47,473 nucleotides of DNA from NCBI GenBank assembly GCA_944323675.1, contig CALUTK010000005.1:1-47473 (forward strand). Reading direction: 5' to 3'. The stretch is from Candidatus Gastranaerophilales bacterium (GTDB lineage Bacteria; Cyanobacteriota; Vampirovibrionia; Gastranaerophilales; Gastranaerophilaceae). Position 1 is the stretch's first letter, and each line of letters starts with the position of its first letter. Shown piece by piece: positions 27,154 through 35,797 of the stretch. A program made the position numbers and the translations under genes. The notes beneath the pieces are model-generated. The model was given only the letters and a program-made list of their open reading frames with translations, was not told where the DNA came from and ran no database searches.

Positions 27154-28482
27154 TTAATGTAAATATCTTACATACAGATATATTGAACCTAATACGAGAG
27201 ATATAAATGTTGAAAGTGCACCGTATTTTAAAAACCGCATAAATGTAATAGGGTGCCCTTTGGCTGCGGCTGTTTCCGAGACAAGGACATTAGCTGCAGC
27301 TCCTATTATCGTAAGGTTTCCGCCGAGGCATGCCCCTAGTGAAAGCGCCCACCATAAAGGATTATGACCTTCTCCCGTATAAGGAATTGTATGCTGAACC
27401 TGATCAATCAGGGGGGCCATTGTTGCTGTGTACGGAATATTATCAATTACACCGGATAAAAGTCCTGAGCCCCATAATATCAGCATAGTTGCTGCGTCAA
27501 GGCTTCCGTGTGTAAGTTTAATCAATCCGTCTGCCAGAAATGCAATACCGCCGTTTGCTTCAAACCCGCCAATGATTATAAATAATCCTATAAAAAAGAA
27601 AATCGTAAGCCATTCAACATTTTTATAAATCTCTTTCGGATTTTCAAACAGCAGAAGAAAGCTTGCACCGGCAACTGCAAAAACATATGCATCTATGTGG
27701 GTTTTGTCATGCGTTACAAACCCGAGGATTACAAGAAGAAGTGTAATCACAGAACGTATCATCAGTACTTTATCCGTAATGGTTTTTGAATTATCAAGAT
27801 TTGCGATGTGCGCCATCTTTTCAGGCGTAGCTTTTAGAACTTTTCTGAATAATAAAATAAGAACGCCGACAACAGCAAGAAAAATAAGAAAAACTATTAA
27901 CGTTAATTCGTTTACGAAATCCATAAAGCTTAATCCTGCTTTAGCGCCGATGATAATATTCGGGGGATCGCCGATTAGAGTTGCGGTTCCTCCTATATTG
28001 GAAGCAAGGACTTCCGTAATCAAAAACGGTATAGGATCAGTTTCAAATTCTTTAGCAATGACAAAAGTTACAGGCAGCATAAGTACAACGGTCGTAACAT
28101 TATCAAGAAAAGCCGAGGCAACAGCAGTAAAAGCGGCGAGGGTGAATAAAACGAGTTTTGGATGACCTTTAGTAAGTTTTAAAAGCTCAATAGCCATCCA
28201 TTTAAAAACTCCGCTTTTACTTGCGATTTCCACCAGAATCATCATCCCTATCAAAAGGAAAATAACATCAAAGGAAATATATTCAAACACGGAGCGGACG
28301 TAAGTTCCGGCCTGTGCGTCATAGTAACCTTTAAAAGGCAAAAGTCCCAGAAGAAGTGTCAAAGCTGCGCCTATAAGAGCGACAACAGACTTTTGAATTT
28401 TTTCGGTAGCAATAAAGATATAGGCTATTAAAAGTATAGCTCCTGAGATAAACATTCCGTTAGCGGAAATAAAATTTTCCAT
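27154..28482 (-). CDS. ArsB/NhaD-superfamily ion transporter
   Basis: A 442-residue inner-membrane protein with about eleven helices. The core motif EVLASNIGGTATLIGDPPNIIIGAKAGLSF (about 165-195) and FLDNVTTVVLMLP are characteristic of the ArsB/NhaD/P-protein branch of the ion transporter superfamily. A second half repeats the pattern near SGVIDNIPYTATMAP and LGACLGGNLTIIGAAAN. The substrate could be sodium, anions or dicarboxylates. No arsenic genes are adjacent. TTTGGAG precedes the ATG. Confidence 0.9.
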   Translation of the reverse strand: MENFISANGMFISGAILLIAYIFIATEKIQKSVVALIGAALTLLLGLLPFKGYYDAQAGTYVRSVFEYISFDVIFLLIGMMILVEIASKSGVFKWMAIELLKLTKGHPKLVLFTLAAFTAVASAFLDNVTTVVLMLPVTFVIAKEFETDPIPFLITEVLASNIGGTATLIGDPPNIIIGAKAGLSFMDFVNELTLIVFLIFLAVVGVLILLFRKVLKATPEKMAHIANLDNSKTITDKVLMIRSVITLLLVILGFVTHDKTHIDAYVFAVAGASFLLLFENPKEIYKNVEWLTIFFFIGLFIIIGGFEANGGIAFLADGLIKLTHGSLDAATMLILWGSGLLSGVIDNIPYTATMAPLIDQVQHTIPYTGEGHNPLWWALSLGACLGGNLTIIGAAANVLVSETAAAKGHPITFMRFLKYGALSTFISLVLGSIYLYVRYLH

Positions 28483-28662
28483 ATTTTCTCCAAAGAATTA
28501 ACTAAACAAAAAAATTATAGCATAAACAACAATAGAGTAAAAATGAAAATTAGGATTCTGTAGCGGATATAGTGTCTGCCAGTTAAATTGCAGCGTAAAA
28601 ATTTTATAATAATTCAGCTATCGCTCAAAAATTTCGCGTATGTTACTTATCACAAATTTTTT

Positions 28663-28691
28663 TTGACATAATTTTCGGGTATTTATATGAT
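28663..28691 (+). promoter_or_regulatory. Sigma-70 type promoter
   Basis: TTGACA (28,663-28,668) and TATGAT (28,686-28,691) with a 17-bp spacer, the best classical promoter on the plus strand here. It is placed about 34 bp before the ATG at 28,725. Confidence 0.65.
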
Positions 28692-28724
28692 TGATTTTGC
28701 AAAATATAACATTAAAATTAAAAT

Positions 28725-29288
28725 ATGAGAAGGTGGATTGTATTATTAGCTTTATTAATGTTCGCCCTGCCGTCGTTTGCAAAAGATGTTGATTACGAAC
28801 AGGTCTATCGTGATTTGGAGGTTCCGACCCTAAAATACGTCCATGATATCGACCCCGGAGAATATTATGATACCCAAAACTCAACCTGGTCGCCTTATCC
28901 GCTTTTGAGGCTTCTGGCTCCTCTGTATTTTAAAACAATCGCAATAGAACCGGGTTACTACCTGCTCACCCCGCGGGAACACAAAGGAAGCTGGTATATG
29001 CTTTTTAAAGAAGCCGGAAGAATAAAATATATAGTCCCGATTTATGATAGAGAAATAGTTCCGGAATTTTTCTATGATGAAAACCTACCGAAACCAAAAC
29101 TTTCACCGACACAAAAAATGCACTTAGGGATGCTTGATTTTATCGGGAAATTTGTTCCGAGCGCCAAAAGAAAACCAGCCCCGCAAACATATCTTGAATT
29201 AACCGATTTGGATAACAATTTTATCTCTGTTGTTGTCTACTGGGGAAATTACAGATACTATACGATTTTCAGAACAATACGGATGTAA
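28725..29288 (+). CDS. Exported protein of unknown function
   Basis: A 187-residue product. The signal peptide MRRWIVLLALLMFALPSFA is cleaved before KDVDYE. The mature part is rich in Tyr and Pro, with strands such as EPGYYLLTPREHKGSWYMLFKEAG and FISVVVYWGNYRYYTIFRTIRM, suggesting a compact beta-rich periplasmic domain. No cysteine, lipobox or membrane segment. No family was recognised. There is no strong ribosome site (gagaagg overlaps the start), and it stands alone. Confidence 0.7.
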   Translation: MRRWIVLLALLMFALPSFAKDVDYEQVYRDLEVPTLKYVHDIDPGEYYDTQNSTWSPYPLLRLLAPLYFKTIAIEPGYYLLTPREHKGSWYMLFKEAGRIKYIVPIYDREIVPEFFYDENLPKPKLSPTQKMHLGMLDFIGKFVPSAKRKPAPQTYLELTDLDNNFISVVVYWGNYRYYTIFRTIRM

Positions 29289-29313
29289 AAAAATCCGCCC
29301 TTATCCGGGCGGT
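29286..29313 (-). terminator. Rho-independent terminator
   Basis: Reverse-strand CCGCCC - short loop - GGGCGG followed by ATTTTTTT. It ends the methyltransferase transcript and lies against the stop of the exported-protein gene. Confidence 0.75.
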
Positions 29314-29338
29314 AAATCACACATAAATAATATCTAAT

Positions 29339-30091
29339 TTATTTTGTTCCAATTATAGCGTAATTAATATAACCATGCTTACTTGGAGCAGAATAACAAA
29401 CCTTTAAGTTTTTAAATCCGGCTTTTTCGCATAAAAATTGTAATGATTCCATTACGATAGGTTTTACATGAGTTAAATCCGAGTAAAAATTTTGCAGATT
29501 TTTTATATTGCGGCAATTCAAGGTTTCCAACAGGATTATTCCACCTTCTTCAATGTGCTCGTAAGCAAGGTGGATAAATTCATAAAGATAGTCAAATGAT
29601 AGATGTTCTACAACTTCAATTGCAGAAATACCCGAAAAAATTTCATCTGTATTTTTTAAATAAGTTACAGCATCATTCAATTCAACATCAAAATTTTTAT
29701 CCTTTAACAACTTATATTCAAGAGAGTTGATTTCTATGCCTTTAACTTTTATTCCGTTTTTCTGCAAAATTTCAAGAAATTCCCCGCGTCCGCAGCCTAT
29801 ATCAAGGAAACACTTTTGAGAATTTTGCGGGATAAATTGGATATAGCCGCTTTGTATTTTTGTAATTATCTCAGGATTATAAAAAACATTTTCAAAAAGA
29901 TAGTAATACAAATCTTTTTCCTGAAATAATGAAAACATATTTTCCGGAATTTCAGACATCAAAATACTTTTCGTAAATAAAGGTTTAAGAGTCTTAATTT
30001 TTGTAAAAGGTTTTCTGCATAAATTATAAAGTTTAAACATAACTTGGCTAATCCTTTCATTAAAAGTGTTATTTATAGCTGATTTTAACAT
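29339..30091 (-). CDS. Class I SAM-dependent methyltransferase
   Basis: A 250-residue enzyme. Motif I is FLDIGCGRGEFLEIL, motif II-like is VKGIEINS, and the post-motif is SGISAIEVVEHLSFDYL. The domain resembles methyltransferases of surface-glycan or small-molecule pathways (Methyltransf_23/11 type). The target is unknown. Two starts are possible: ATG 30,091 with TTGACA-17-TAGCAT about 11 nt upstream (used here), or ATG 30,040 with AAAGGA upstream. The divergent XRE gene begins about 100 bp away. Confidence 0.8.
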   Translation of the reverse strand: MLKSAINNTFNERISQVMFKLYNLCRKPFTKIKTLKPLFTKSILMSEIPENMFSLFQEKDLYYYLFENVFYNPEIITKIQSGYIQFIPQNSQKCFLDIGCGRGEFLEILQKNGIKVKGIEINSLEYKLLKDKNFDVELNDAVTYLKNTDEIFSGISAIEVVEHLSFDYLYEFIHLAYEHIEEGGIILLETLNCRNIKNLQNFYSDLTHVKPIVMESLQFLCEKAGFKNLKVCYSAPSKHGYINYAIIGTK

Positions 30092-30174
30092 TAAACAGGT
30101 AAATGCTACCAAAATATTTGTATTTTGTCAATAAATACAAACTTTCAGGTATAACATTTCCCTTTTGAGAATTT

Positions 30175-30180
30175 TAAAAT
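30175..30180 (+). promoter_or_regulatory. -10-like box (TAAAAT) for a leaderless mRNA
   Basis: TAAAAT ends 8 nt before the ATG at 30,189. No ribosome site is present. The surroundings are very AT-rich, so this one is less certain. Confidence 0.3.
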
Positions 30181-30188
30181 TTAAAATT

Positions 30189-30518
30189 ATGGTTGAAGAA
30201 AAAAATACATTAAAACTCTTCGGAAAACGTCTGAGAGAGTTAAGGGCTAAAAACAGAATTACTCAGGAAAAACTTGCAGAAATGATAGGGGTTGAACAGC
30301 AGCAAATCTGCCGTATAGAAACAGGCGGCTGTTTCACGACAATTGATAATTTGAAAAAACTTTCAGTTGCCTTAAATGTACCGATTGACGAACTTTTCAA
30401 TTTTTCGCATCAGAAAGAATCAGACGCCCTTCTGTCCGAGTTACAGGAACTCCTCCAAAAAGCGTCTGATGATCAGTTGAAATTAATCTACAGAATAGTT
30501 AACGATATTTTAAAATAA
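30189..30518 (+). CDS. XRE-family transcriptional regulator
   Basis: A 109-residue DNA-binding protein. The helix-turn-helix lies at about residues 9-65: FGKRLRELRAKNRITQEKLAEMIGVEQQQICRIETGG and LSVALNVPIDELF. The C-terminal part (LLSELQELLQKASDDQLKLIYRIVNDIL) is a likely dimerisation helix pair. This is the only intact one of three XRE genes in the window. The ATG at 30,189 is preferred to an upstream TTG at 30,165. Its stop abuts the converging gene at 30,519. Confidence 0.9.
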   Translation: MVEEKNTLKLFGKRLRELRAKNRITQEKLAEMIGVEQQQICRIETGGCFTTIDNLKKLSVALNVPIDELFNFSHQKESDALLSELQELLQKASDDQLKLIYRIVNDILK

Positions 30519-30896
30519 CTATTCTTCACTTTCTTCATCGTCTTTGTTTGTTTTAATTTTATCGACGACCATTTTTGCCATTTCTTTGGCGATAAGTCTC
30601 TGGGTCGGTTCAGGACAATTCTGGAGCATATTCATCGCTGTTCTGACTGTTGAATCTATATCGTACCAGCGGCCTTTTCTGTTTTCGTCAATACCCGAAC
30701 CTACTGCATTAATAATATCTTCCACCGCCTCGAATTTTTCATCTTCGATGTTGTGTTCAATAATAATTTTAATCAAATTCAGCGCGATTTTAATCTGGGT
30801 TTCGTCGTCGCTCTGCTCTAACGTTGCTATTGCCTGTGATAAAACAGGGTCTTTGTCATACCAGCGGCGTTGTCTGTTGCTGTACTCTTCTTTCAT
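30519..30896 (-). CDS. Small protein with an internal duplication, unknown function
   Basis: A 125-residue soluble, acidic, helical protein. Two copies of one unit are seen: RRWYDKDPVLSQAIATLEQS (from about residue 10) and GRWYDIDSTVRTAMNMLQNC (from about 75). Each is followed by a helix with IKIALNLIKIII or QRLIAKEMAKMVV. The WYD-x-D-x-x-x-x-A-x-x-x-L core is conserved between the copies. No known family was recognised. It has a ribosome site (AAGGAGAAAAA) and lies directly after the convergent XRE gene and upstream-adjacent to fixX. Confidence 0.75.
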   Translation of the reverse strand: MKEEYSNRQRRWYDKDPVLSQAIATLEQSDDETQIKIALNLIKIIIEHNIEDEKFEAVEDIINAVGSGIDENRKGRWYDIDSTVRTAMNMLQNCPEPTQRLIAKEMAKMVVDKIKTNKDDEESEE

Positions 30897-30919
30897 AACT
30901 TTTTCTCCTTTATTCTCTT

Positions 30920-31195
30920 TTAACCGTTTTTAAATGTCACACCTTTTGTGCCTTTCGGGTAATTCCATTCAAGACATTTCTTTTCGCACGCAATTCTGCA
31001 TGCCCCGCATTCAAGGCAGTTTTCAAATTTTACAAGCAGTTTTTGTTCATCCTCAAGCCATTCATAGACACCGGCAGGACAAACGTATGTGCAAATTTTC
31101 CTTTTACAGGTTCTGCACTCATCCTGATTAGGTTTCAGATGAGATTCCGTGTCAGGTTCGTATTTAATTTTTGCTAATTTATCATCCAAACTCAT
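30920..31195 (-). CDS. fixX: Ferredoxin-like protein FixX
   Basis: A 91-residue iron-sulfur protein. The cysteines are arranged as CRTCKRKICTYVCPAGVYEW and FENCLECGACRIACEKKCLEWNYPKGTKGV, the FixX / ETF-QO iron-sulfur domain pattern. It passes electrons from or to the flavoprotein FixC. The ATG overlaps the fixC stop (ATGA), so it is translationally coupled; an upstream in-frame codon at 31,213 would lie inside fixC. The partner ETF genes fixA and fixB are not in the window. Confidence 0.9.
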   Translation of the reverse strand: MSLDDKLAKIKYEPDTESHLKPNQDECRTCKRKICTYVCPAGVYEWLEDEQKLLVKFENCLECGACRIACEKKCLEWNYPKGTKGVTFKNG

Positions 31196-32493
31196 TTTAC
31201 AAGAATACTCCATAATAATTTAATAACACTGAAACCGTCTTTAAACAATTCTTTTAAGCTTCTGCTTTTGATGAAATTTTTTATAAAATCCCGATAAAGA
31301 GTACGTTTCGGAACGCTGTTGACGGAGGTGAACATTTCAAAAAACATATTAATCCGCTCAAGATAATATTTGAGGAAGGATTCTTTTCTTGAATGAATGA
31401 CATCCATCAAATCCCTGTAGGTTTTTAAATCTTTCATGACAAAAGATTTCTCGAGTTCTTCAGCGTAGCGACTGAGGGATTTTTTGCTAAAATCTCCTTT
31501 TGATAATGCGACAACCGCTGCTTCTCCGGCGAGTTTTCCGCTAATCATGGCAAGGTTTGTCCCTTCCCAGTGAAGGTTATTAACAAGCATTGCAGCGTCT
31601 CCGACAACCATAACCCCGTCTGATACAAGCGCCGGTATTTTCTTAAATCCGCCTTCCGGTATAAGGTGAGCCGAATATTCAAGGAGTTCGCCATCCTTTA
31701 TCAGAGGAGCAATCACAGAATGTTGTTTCAATTTATCCAGAAGTTCATAAGGTTTTGTCTTATGTTCTTCGAATTCATCCAGAGTAACCCCGAGCCCTAT
31801 GCTTACGGATTCTTTATTTGTATAAATAAACCCGAGTCCGAGCATTCCGAGCATTGAACCGCCGAAAATTTCATAAATACAGCCTTCGTCATCATTCAGG
31901 TGAAATCTGTCATTTATTTTTTCTTTAGGGAGTTTGTAAACCTCTTTGACGCTTACTGCAACATCTTTTGGCTCAATATCGCCGCGAAGTCCTATTTGTT
32001 TTGCGAGGAGCGAATTTACGCCGTCTGCGAGAACAACAATATCAGCGTAATAATCTTCAAGTTCCGTCCTGACGCCGACAACTGCGCCGTCTTTTTGAAG
32101 GAGTTCTCTCACAACTGTTTCTTCAACAAGAATAACCCCTTCTTTTTTCGCCTCTTCCGCCATCCAGCGGTCGAATTTTCCGCGCATAACCGTGTAGCTT
32201 ACCGGAAGTTCGTGTTTATTCTGATAAGAAACAACCGTCCCGTCGTATTCGCCGAGGATTGCGTATTTGTGTTCGACGTTTTTTCTTTCAAGCGGCGCTG
32301 TTTTTTCAAAATCCGGGAAAACCTCACGTGTAGGCTGTGCGTAAATGGCACCCCCGAAAACGTTTTTACTTCCGGAAAATTTTCCGCGCTCAATCAGGAT
32401 AACTTTATGCCCCGAACGTGCAATTGTGACCGCACAGGAAATCCCTGCAGGCCCTGCACCGACAACTATAACTTCTGTTTTATTTTCAGGCAT
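31192..32493 (-). CDS. fixC: FAD-dependent oxidoreductase FixC (ETF-quinone oxidoreductase-like)
   Basis: A 433-residue flavoprotein. The Rossmann FAD site is VIVVGAGPAGISCAVTIARSGHKVILIE near the N-terminus. Later blocks include VVLADGVNSLLAKQIGL and VMVVGDAAMLVNNLHWEGTNLAMISG, typical of the FixC/ETF-QO family. With FixX it should transfer electrons between an ETF and quinone or ferredoxin. The start at 32,493 has GAGGAG 5 nt upstream. It is divergent from rsmD, with about 80 bp between. Confidence 0.9.
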   Translation of the reverse strand: MPENKTEVIVVGAGPAGISCAVTIARSGHKVILIERGKFSGSKNVFGGAIYAQPTREVFPDFEKTAPLERKNVEHKYAILGEYDGTVVSYQNKHELPVSYTVMRGKFDRWMAEEAKKEGVILVEETVVRELLQKDGAVVGVRTELEDYYADIVVLADGVNSLLAKQIGLRGDIEPKDVAVSVKEVYKLPKEKINDRFHLNDDEGCIYEIFGGSMLGMLGLGFIYTNKESVSIGLGVTLDEFEEHKTKPYELLDKLKQHSVIAPLIKDGELLEYSAHLIPEGGFKKIPALVSDGVMVVGDAAMLVNNLHWEGTNLAMISGKLAGEAAVVALSKGDFSKKSLSRYAEELEKSFVMKDLKTYRDLMDVIHSRKESFLKYYLERINMFFEMFTSVNSVPKRTLYRDFIKNFIKSRSLKELFKDGFSVIKLLWSILVK

Positions 32494-32562
32494 AAAGACT
32501 CCTCTTGAAATAACAAAACACTCTCGGTCTGTCAAGCATTATACACTAAATTTTGTTCATTG

Positions 32563-32568
32563 TAAAAT
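32563..32568 (+). promoter_or_regulatory. -10-like box (TAAAAT) for a leaderless mRNA
   Basis: TAAAAT ends 7 nt before the rsmD ATG. No ribosome binding site is present. Confidence 0.4.
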
Positions 32569-32575
32569 AGTTAAT

Positions 32576-33094
32576 ATGAATATCACAGCGGGTAAATTTA
32601 AAGGACAGAAGATTACGGCGCCGGATGAGAAGATTACCCGTCCGACATTATCAAAAGTTCGGATGAGTATTTTTAACACACTTCAGGCAATGATTGATTT
32701 TGAAGGCGCGAGTTTTCTTGATATGTATGCAGGTTCAGGCATTATGGGACTGGAAGCCCTATCAAGAGGTTTTGCAAAAGCCGTTGGAATAGAAAAACAC
32801 CCCAGAGCCGCACAAATTATCAAAAATAATTACAAAAAGTTTTCACCTGCTCCGACTCTGCTTATCGGCGACAGCCTTAAAATTACACCGTCAATACAGG
32901 AAAAATTCGACGTAATCTACATTGACCCGCCGTATTTTTCAGGGATTTACGAACAGAGCCTCAAGGCAATAAAAGATATCACAGGCGGAATCGTAATTCT
33001 TGAACACGTTAATGAAGTTGAATTTACAGGCTATGAATTAATTAAGCAAAAAAAATACGGCGACAAATTTATAACATTTCTTTGTAAAGAATAA
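32576..33094 (+). CDS. rsmD: 16S rRNA (guanine-966-N2)-methyltransferase RsmD
   Basis: A 172-residue enzyme that methylates G966 of 16S rRNA. The family opening is MNITAGKFKGQKITAPDE with TRPTLSKVRMSIFNTL, then SAM motif FLDMYAGSGIMGLEALSRG, and the catalytic VIYIDPPYF (DPPY). Codons upstream to 32,345 are open but lie opposite fixC. The true start is the ATG at 32,576, where the family begins. No Shine-Dalgarno sequence. Confidence 0.93.
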   Translation: MNITAGKFKGQKITAPDEKITRPTLSKVRMSIFNTLQAMIDFEGASFLDMYAGSGIMGLEALSRGFAKAVGIEKHPRAAQIIKNNYKKFSPAPTLLIGDSLKITPSIQEKFDVIYIDPPYFSGIYEQSLKAIKDITGGIVILEHVNEVEFTGYELIKQKKYGDKFITFLCKE

Positions 33095-33155
33095 GTTTTT
33101 AATTGCAAAGGGGATTTTTTTTAAGTAAAATTTTAGTATTAAAAAAGGGGAATGT

Positions 33156-33884
33156 ATGAGAAGAATTGAGGCTAAGAATCTAATAAAAATATACGGCGAC
33201 AGAAGCGTTGTAAATGACGTTTCTTTTCACGTTGATAAAGGTGAAGTTGTCTGTCTTTTAGGCCCGAACGGCGCCGGAAAAACCACAACGTTTTATATGG
33301 TTGTAGGGCTTGTAAAACCGAATAAAGGCCACATATTCCTTGATAACCATGATATTTCCGCAATGCCGATGAATGAACGCGCCCAGTTAGGTATAGGATA
33401 TCTTCCGCAGGAAGCCTCAATTTTCAGAAAACTTTCCGTTGAAGATAATATCAAACTCGTTCTTGAAATGAATCCCAAATTAACAGTTCTCGAAAAACGT
33501 CGTAAGTTAGAAGAACTATTAACGGAATTCGGTATTTTAAGACTTCGTTCATATCCTGCAGTTGCACTTTCAGGCGGAGAAAGAAGAAGGGTTGAAATCG
33601 CCCGCGCACTTGCGGCAAGTCCTGATTTTATGCTTCTTGATGAACCTTTTGCCGGTATTGACCCTATCGCAATCGGCGATATTAAAGACAATATCAGAAA
33701 AATCTCGGAAGAAAAAGGGTTAGGCGTTCTTATCACCGACCACAACCCGAAAGCAACCCTTTCTATTACAGATAGAGCCTACGTTATCTTTGACGGCAAG
33801 ATTAAAATTCAGGGACGGAGCGAAGATGTTGCGGTTGACCCTGTTGCAAAAGAATTCTACTTAGGAAAGGATTTCGAACTTTAA
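33156..33884 (+). CDS. lptB: LPS export ABC transporter ATPase LptB
   Basis: A 242-residue ATPase that powers lipopolysaccharide transport to the outer membrane. Walker A is GPNGAGKTTTFYMVVGL (about 36-52), the signature is LSGGERRRVEIARAL, Walker B is FMLLDEPFAGIDP, and the switch His lies in ITDHNPK. The line GIGYLPQEASIFRKLSVEDN is distinctive of LptB among ABC ATPases. GGGGA precedes the ATG. The stop overlaps the permease start (TAATG), and the three-gene block 33,156-35,797 has no gaps. Confidence 0.93.
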   Translation: MRRIEAKNLIKIYGDRSVVNDVSFHVDKGEVVCLLGPNGAGKTTTFYMVVGLVKPNKGHIFLDNHDISAMPMNERAQLGIGYLPQEASIFRKLSVEDNIKLVLEMNPKLTVLEKRRKLEELLTEFGILRLRSYPAVALSGGERRRVEIARALAASPDFMLLDEPFAGIDPIAIGDIKDNIRKISEEKGLGVLITDHNPKATLSITDRAYVIFDGKIKIQGRSEDVAVDPVAKEFYLGKDFEL

Positions 33885-34996
33885 TGAAATTCCCTAAAAT
33901 TACAATATATGATAGATATATTTTTAATCAGGTTCTTGTGACGACCCTTGTCGCAATTTTACTGTTTACGGTCGTATGGATTGCGCCTGAAATGCTTTTG
34001 AATACAATTAAGAAAACACTAGAAGGCACCTATACAGTCAAAACAGCATGTCTTGTGCTTTTCTATGAACTTCCTAAAATTTTAGGAAAAGCCTTCCCTG
34101 TAGGGCTGCTCCTCGGAACACTTTTTACGTTTGATAAATTAAGCAAAGATTCAGAACTCACTATATTCAGAGCGGTCGGAATGTCTTTTAAAAGAATTCT
34201 TGCGCCGGTTCTTGTTTTGAGTTTTATTGTGACTGCCTGCTGTTTTGTTACTTGCGATAAACTTATTCCGATTTCTACAAACCGTATAAATATGATTAAA
34301 GATAAATATCCTTCCACCCAGTATATTTATACCCAGAAAGCCGAAGACGGAAGCCCTAAACTAGCTGTCATTATCTCACGTTTTAGAAAAGATATGATGA
34401 ACAACGTTATTGTACTTGATTTTTCAAGCAAATATTATACTGATGTCCACCAGTTATCAAACATTTATTCAGCCAAAACCGGCCAATACCTTGGCGATAA
34501 GTGGAGACTTAATGATATTACGCAATACAAAATTAACAGCGACGGCATTTTTGTCGATATAAACCAGATTAAAACAATGGATATTTTAAATGGCGAAGAT
34601 GCTAAAAATGCATTTACGCTTATGACATATTCCACTAAGAAAGAACGCGAAATTACAAATGAAAATCTTCACAACTATATAAAGCTGCTCAAAAAAGAAG
34701 GGTTGGATGAAGAATACCGCTATATGCTGAATAAGTATCTTCAAAGATTTTTCCATCCGTTTGTGTGTGTTTTATTAGCGATTATGGGAACACTTCTCGG
34801 TTTCAGCAGACCTCGTGAACAAAGATTGGTCGGGTTTACTATAGCAATCGGCTGTATATTCTTATATTATATAACCCTGCCGTTCTTTGACCTTCTGGCA
34901 GAAAAAGGGGTTCTGCCGCCTTTAGTCACAGCAATCTTCCCGCCGCTCGCATTCCTTGCGGCAATTATAGGTTTCTACAAGTCTAAGGATCTGTAA
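33884..34996 (+). CDS. LptF/LptG-family LPS export permease
   Basis: A 370-residue YjgP/YjgQ-type permease. Helices are near the N-terminus (FNQVLVTTLVAILLFTVVWIAPEML), at FPVGLLLGTLFTFDKLSKDSELTIFRAVGMSF (the coupling region that contacts LptB) and APVLVLSFIVTACCFVTC, then a periplasmic beta-jellyroll (about 135-270), and three C-terminal helices. Most systems need two such permeases, but only one is encoded here. Either a second lies elsewhere or it works as a homodimer. It starts one base inside the lptB stop. Confidence 0.9.
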   Translation: MKFPKITIYDRYIFNQVLVTTLVAILLFTVVWIAPEMLLNTIKKTLEGTYTVKTACLVLFYELPKILGKAFPVGLLLGTLFTFDKLSKDSELTIFRAVGMSFKRILAPVLVLSFIVTACCFVTCDKLIPISTNRINMIKDKYPSTQYIYTQKAEDGSPKLAVIISRFRKDMMNNVIVLDFSSKYYTDVHQLSNIYSAKTGQYLGDKWRLNDITQYKINSDGIFVDINQIKTMDILNGEDAKNAFTLMTYSTKKEREITNENLHNYIKLLKKEGLDEEYRYMLNKYLQRFFHPFVCVLLAIMGTLLGFSRPREQRLVGFTIAIGCIFLYYITLPFFDLLAEKGVLPPLVTAIFPPLAFLAAIIGFYKSKDL

Positions 34997-35797
34997 ATGA
35001 AAAAACTCTTTTTAATCTTATTGTGCTTTATACTTTCCGCAAATCTCGTTATTGCAAAAGATGATATTGATATAACATTCAATGACGGGATTTATCATAT
35101 TATCTTAAAAGGGGAAAAGATTAAGAAAAAAATAAAGGTATATTCCTCAGAATCACTTGTTACAAACGCGGATATTCATAAAGCGTCAGGTGCAAAATTA
35201 ACAGTCAACGCAGGATTTTTTGATCCGGAAAACCAAAAATCCGTATCCTACGTAACCATGGACAGTCATACATGTGAAGATCCAATGCTTAATGAAAATC
35301 TTTTTAAGAACTCGTTTTTGCGGAAAAACCTTGATAAAATCCTTAACAGAACAGAATTTCGTCTTGTCGAGTGCGGCAGAAATGATTTTAAATACGAAAT
35401 GGTTCCGCATAATACTCCTGTAGATTTTGCGTGTGACGTAAAATATGCGGTTCAGGGAGGCCCGTTAATCCTTCCTCAGTTAAGACTGGAAGAAGAACTG
35501 TTCCTTGTAAAAGACGGGGGAAATGTTGTGAGAGAATCTTCATCCGTTCTCCATAAAGTCGCAAGAACCGTTCTCGGGCTGAAAGACGGAGAACTGCATA
35601 TCCTTATAATTACAGATGAACACCCTATGGATATGTATGAAGTTCAGGCGTTATGCAAAAAACTCGGGTTTGAACGCGCAATGGGGCTTGACGGCGGAAG
35701 CTCAACGTCTATGAATTACAAAAAGAAATACAGCGTAATCTCAACAAAAGGCGACGGTGCAGGCAGAGAGTTGAAATCTTTTATTTTGGTTTTCTAG
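34997..35797 (+). CDS. Exported phosphodiester glycosidase-family (NAGPA-domain) protein
   Basis: A 266-residue product with signal peptide MKKLFLILLCFILSANLVIA. The NAGPA domain is seen in KLTVNAGFFDPENQK, YAVQGGPLIL, and the terminal GLDGGSSTSMNY, the family's best-conserved motif. Family members cleave GlcNAc-phosphodiester or related sugar linkages, e.g. in cell-wall or sporulation proteins. Its place directly after lptB and the permease, with the ATG adjoining the previous stop, suggests a role in envelope glycan or LPS processing. The last 4 bp overlap the converging gene. Confidence 0.87.
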   Translation: MKKLFLILLCFILSANLVIAKDDIDITFNDGIYHIILKGEKIKKKIKVYSSESLVTNADIHKASGAKLTVNAGFFDPENQKSVSYVTMDSHTCEDPMLNENLFKNSFLRKNLDKILNRTEFRLVECGRNDFKYEMVPHNTPVDFACDVKYAVQGGPLILPQLRLEEELFLVKDGGNVVRESSSVLHKVARTVLGLKDGELHILIITDEHPMDMYEVQALCKKLGFERAMGLDGGSSTSMNYKKKYSVISTKGDGAGRELKSFILVF

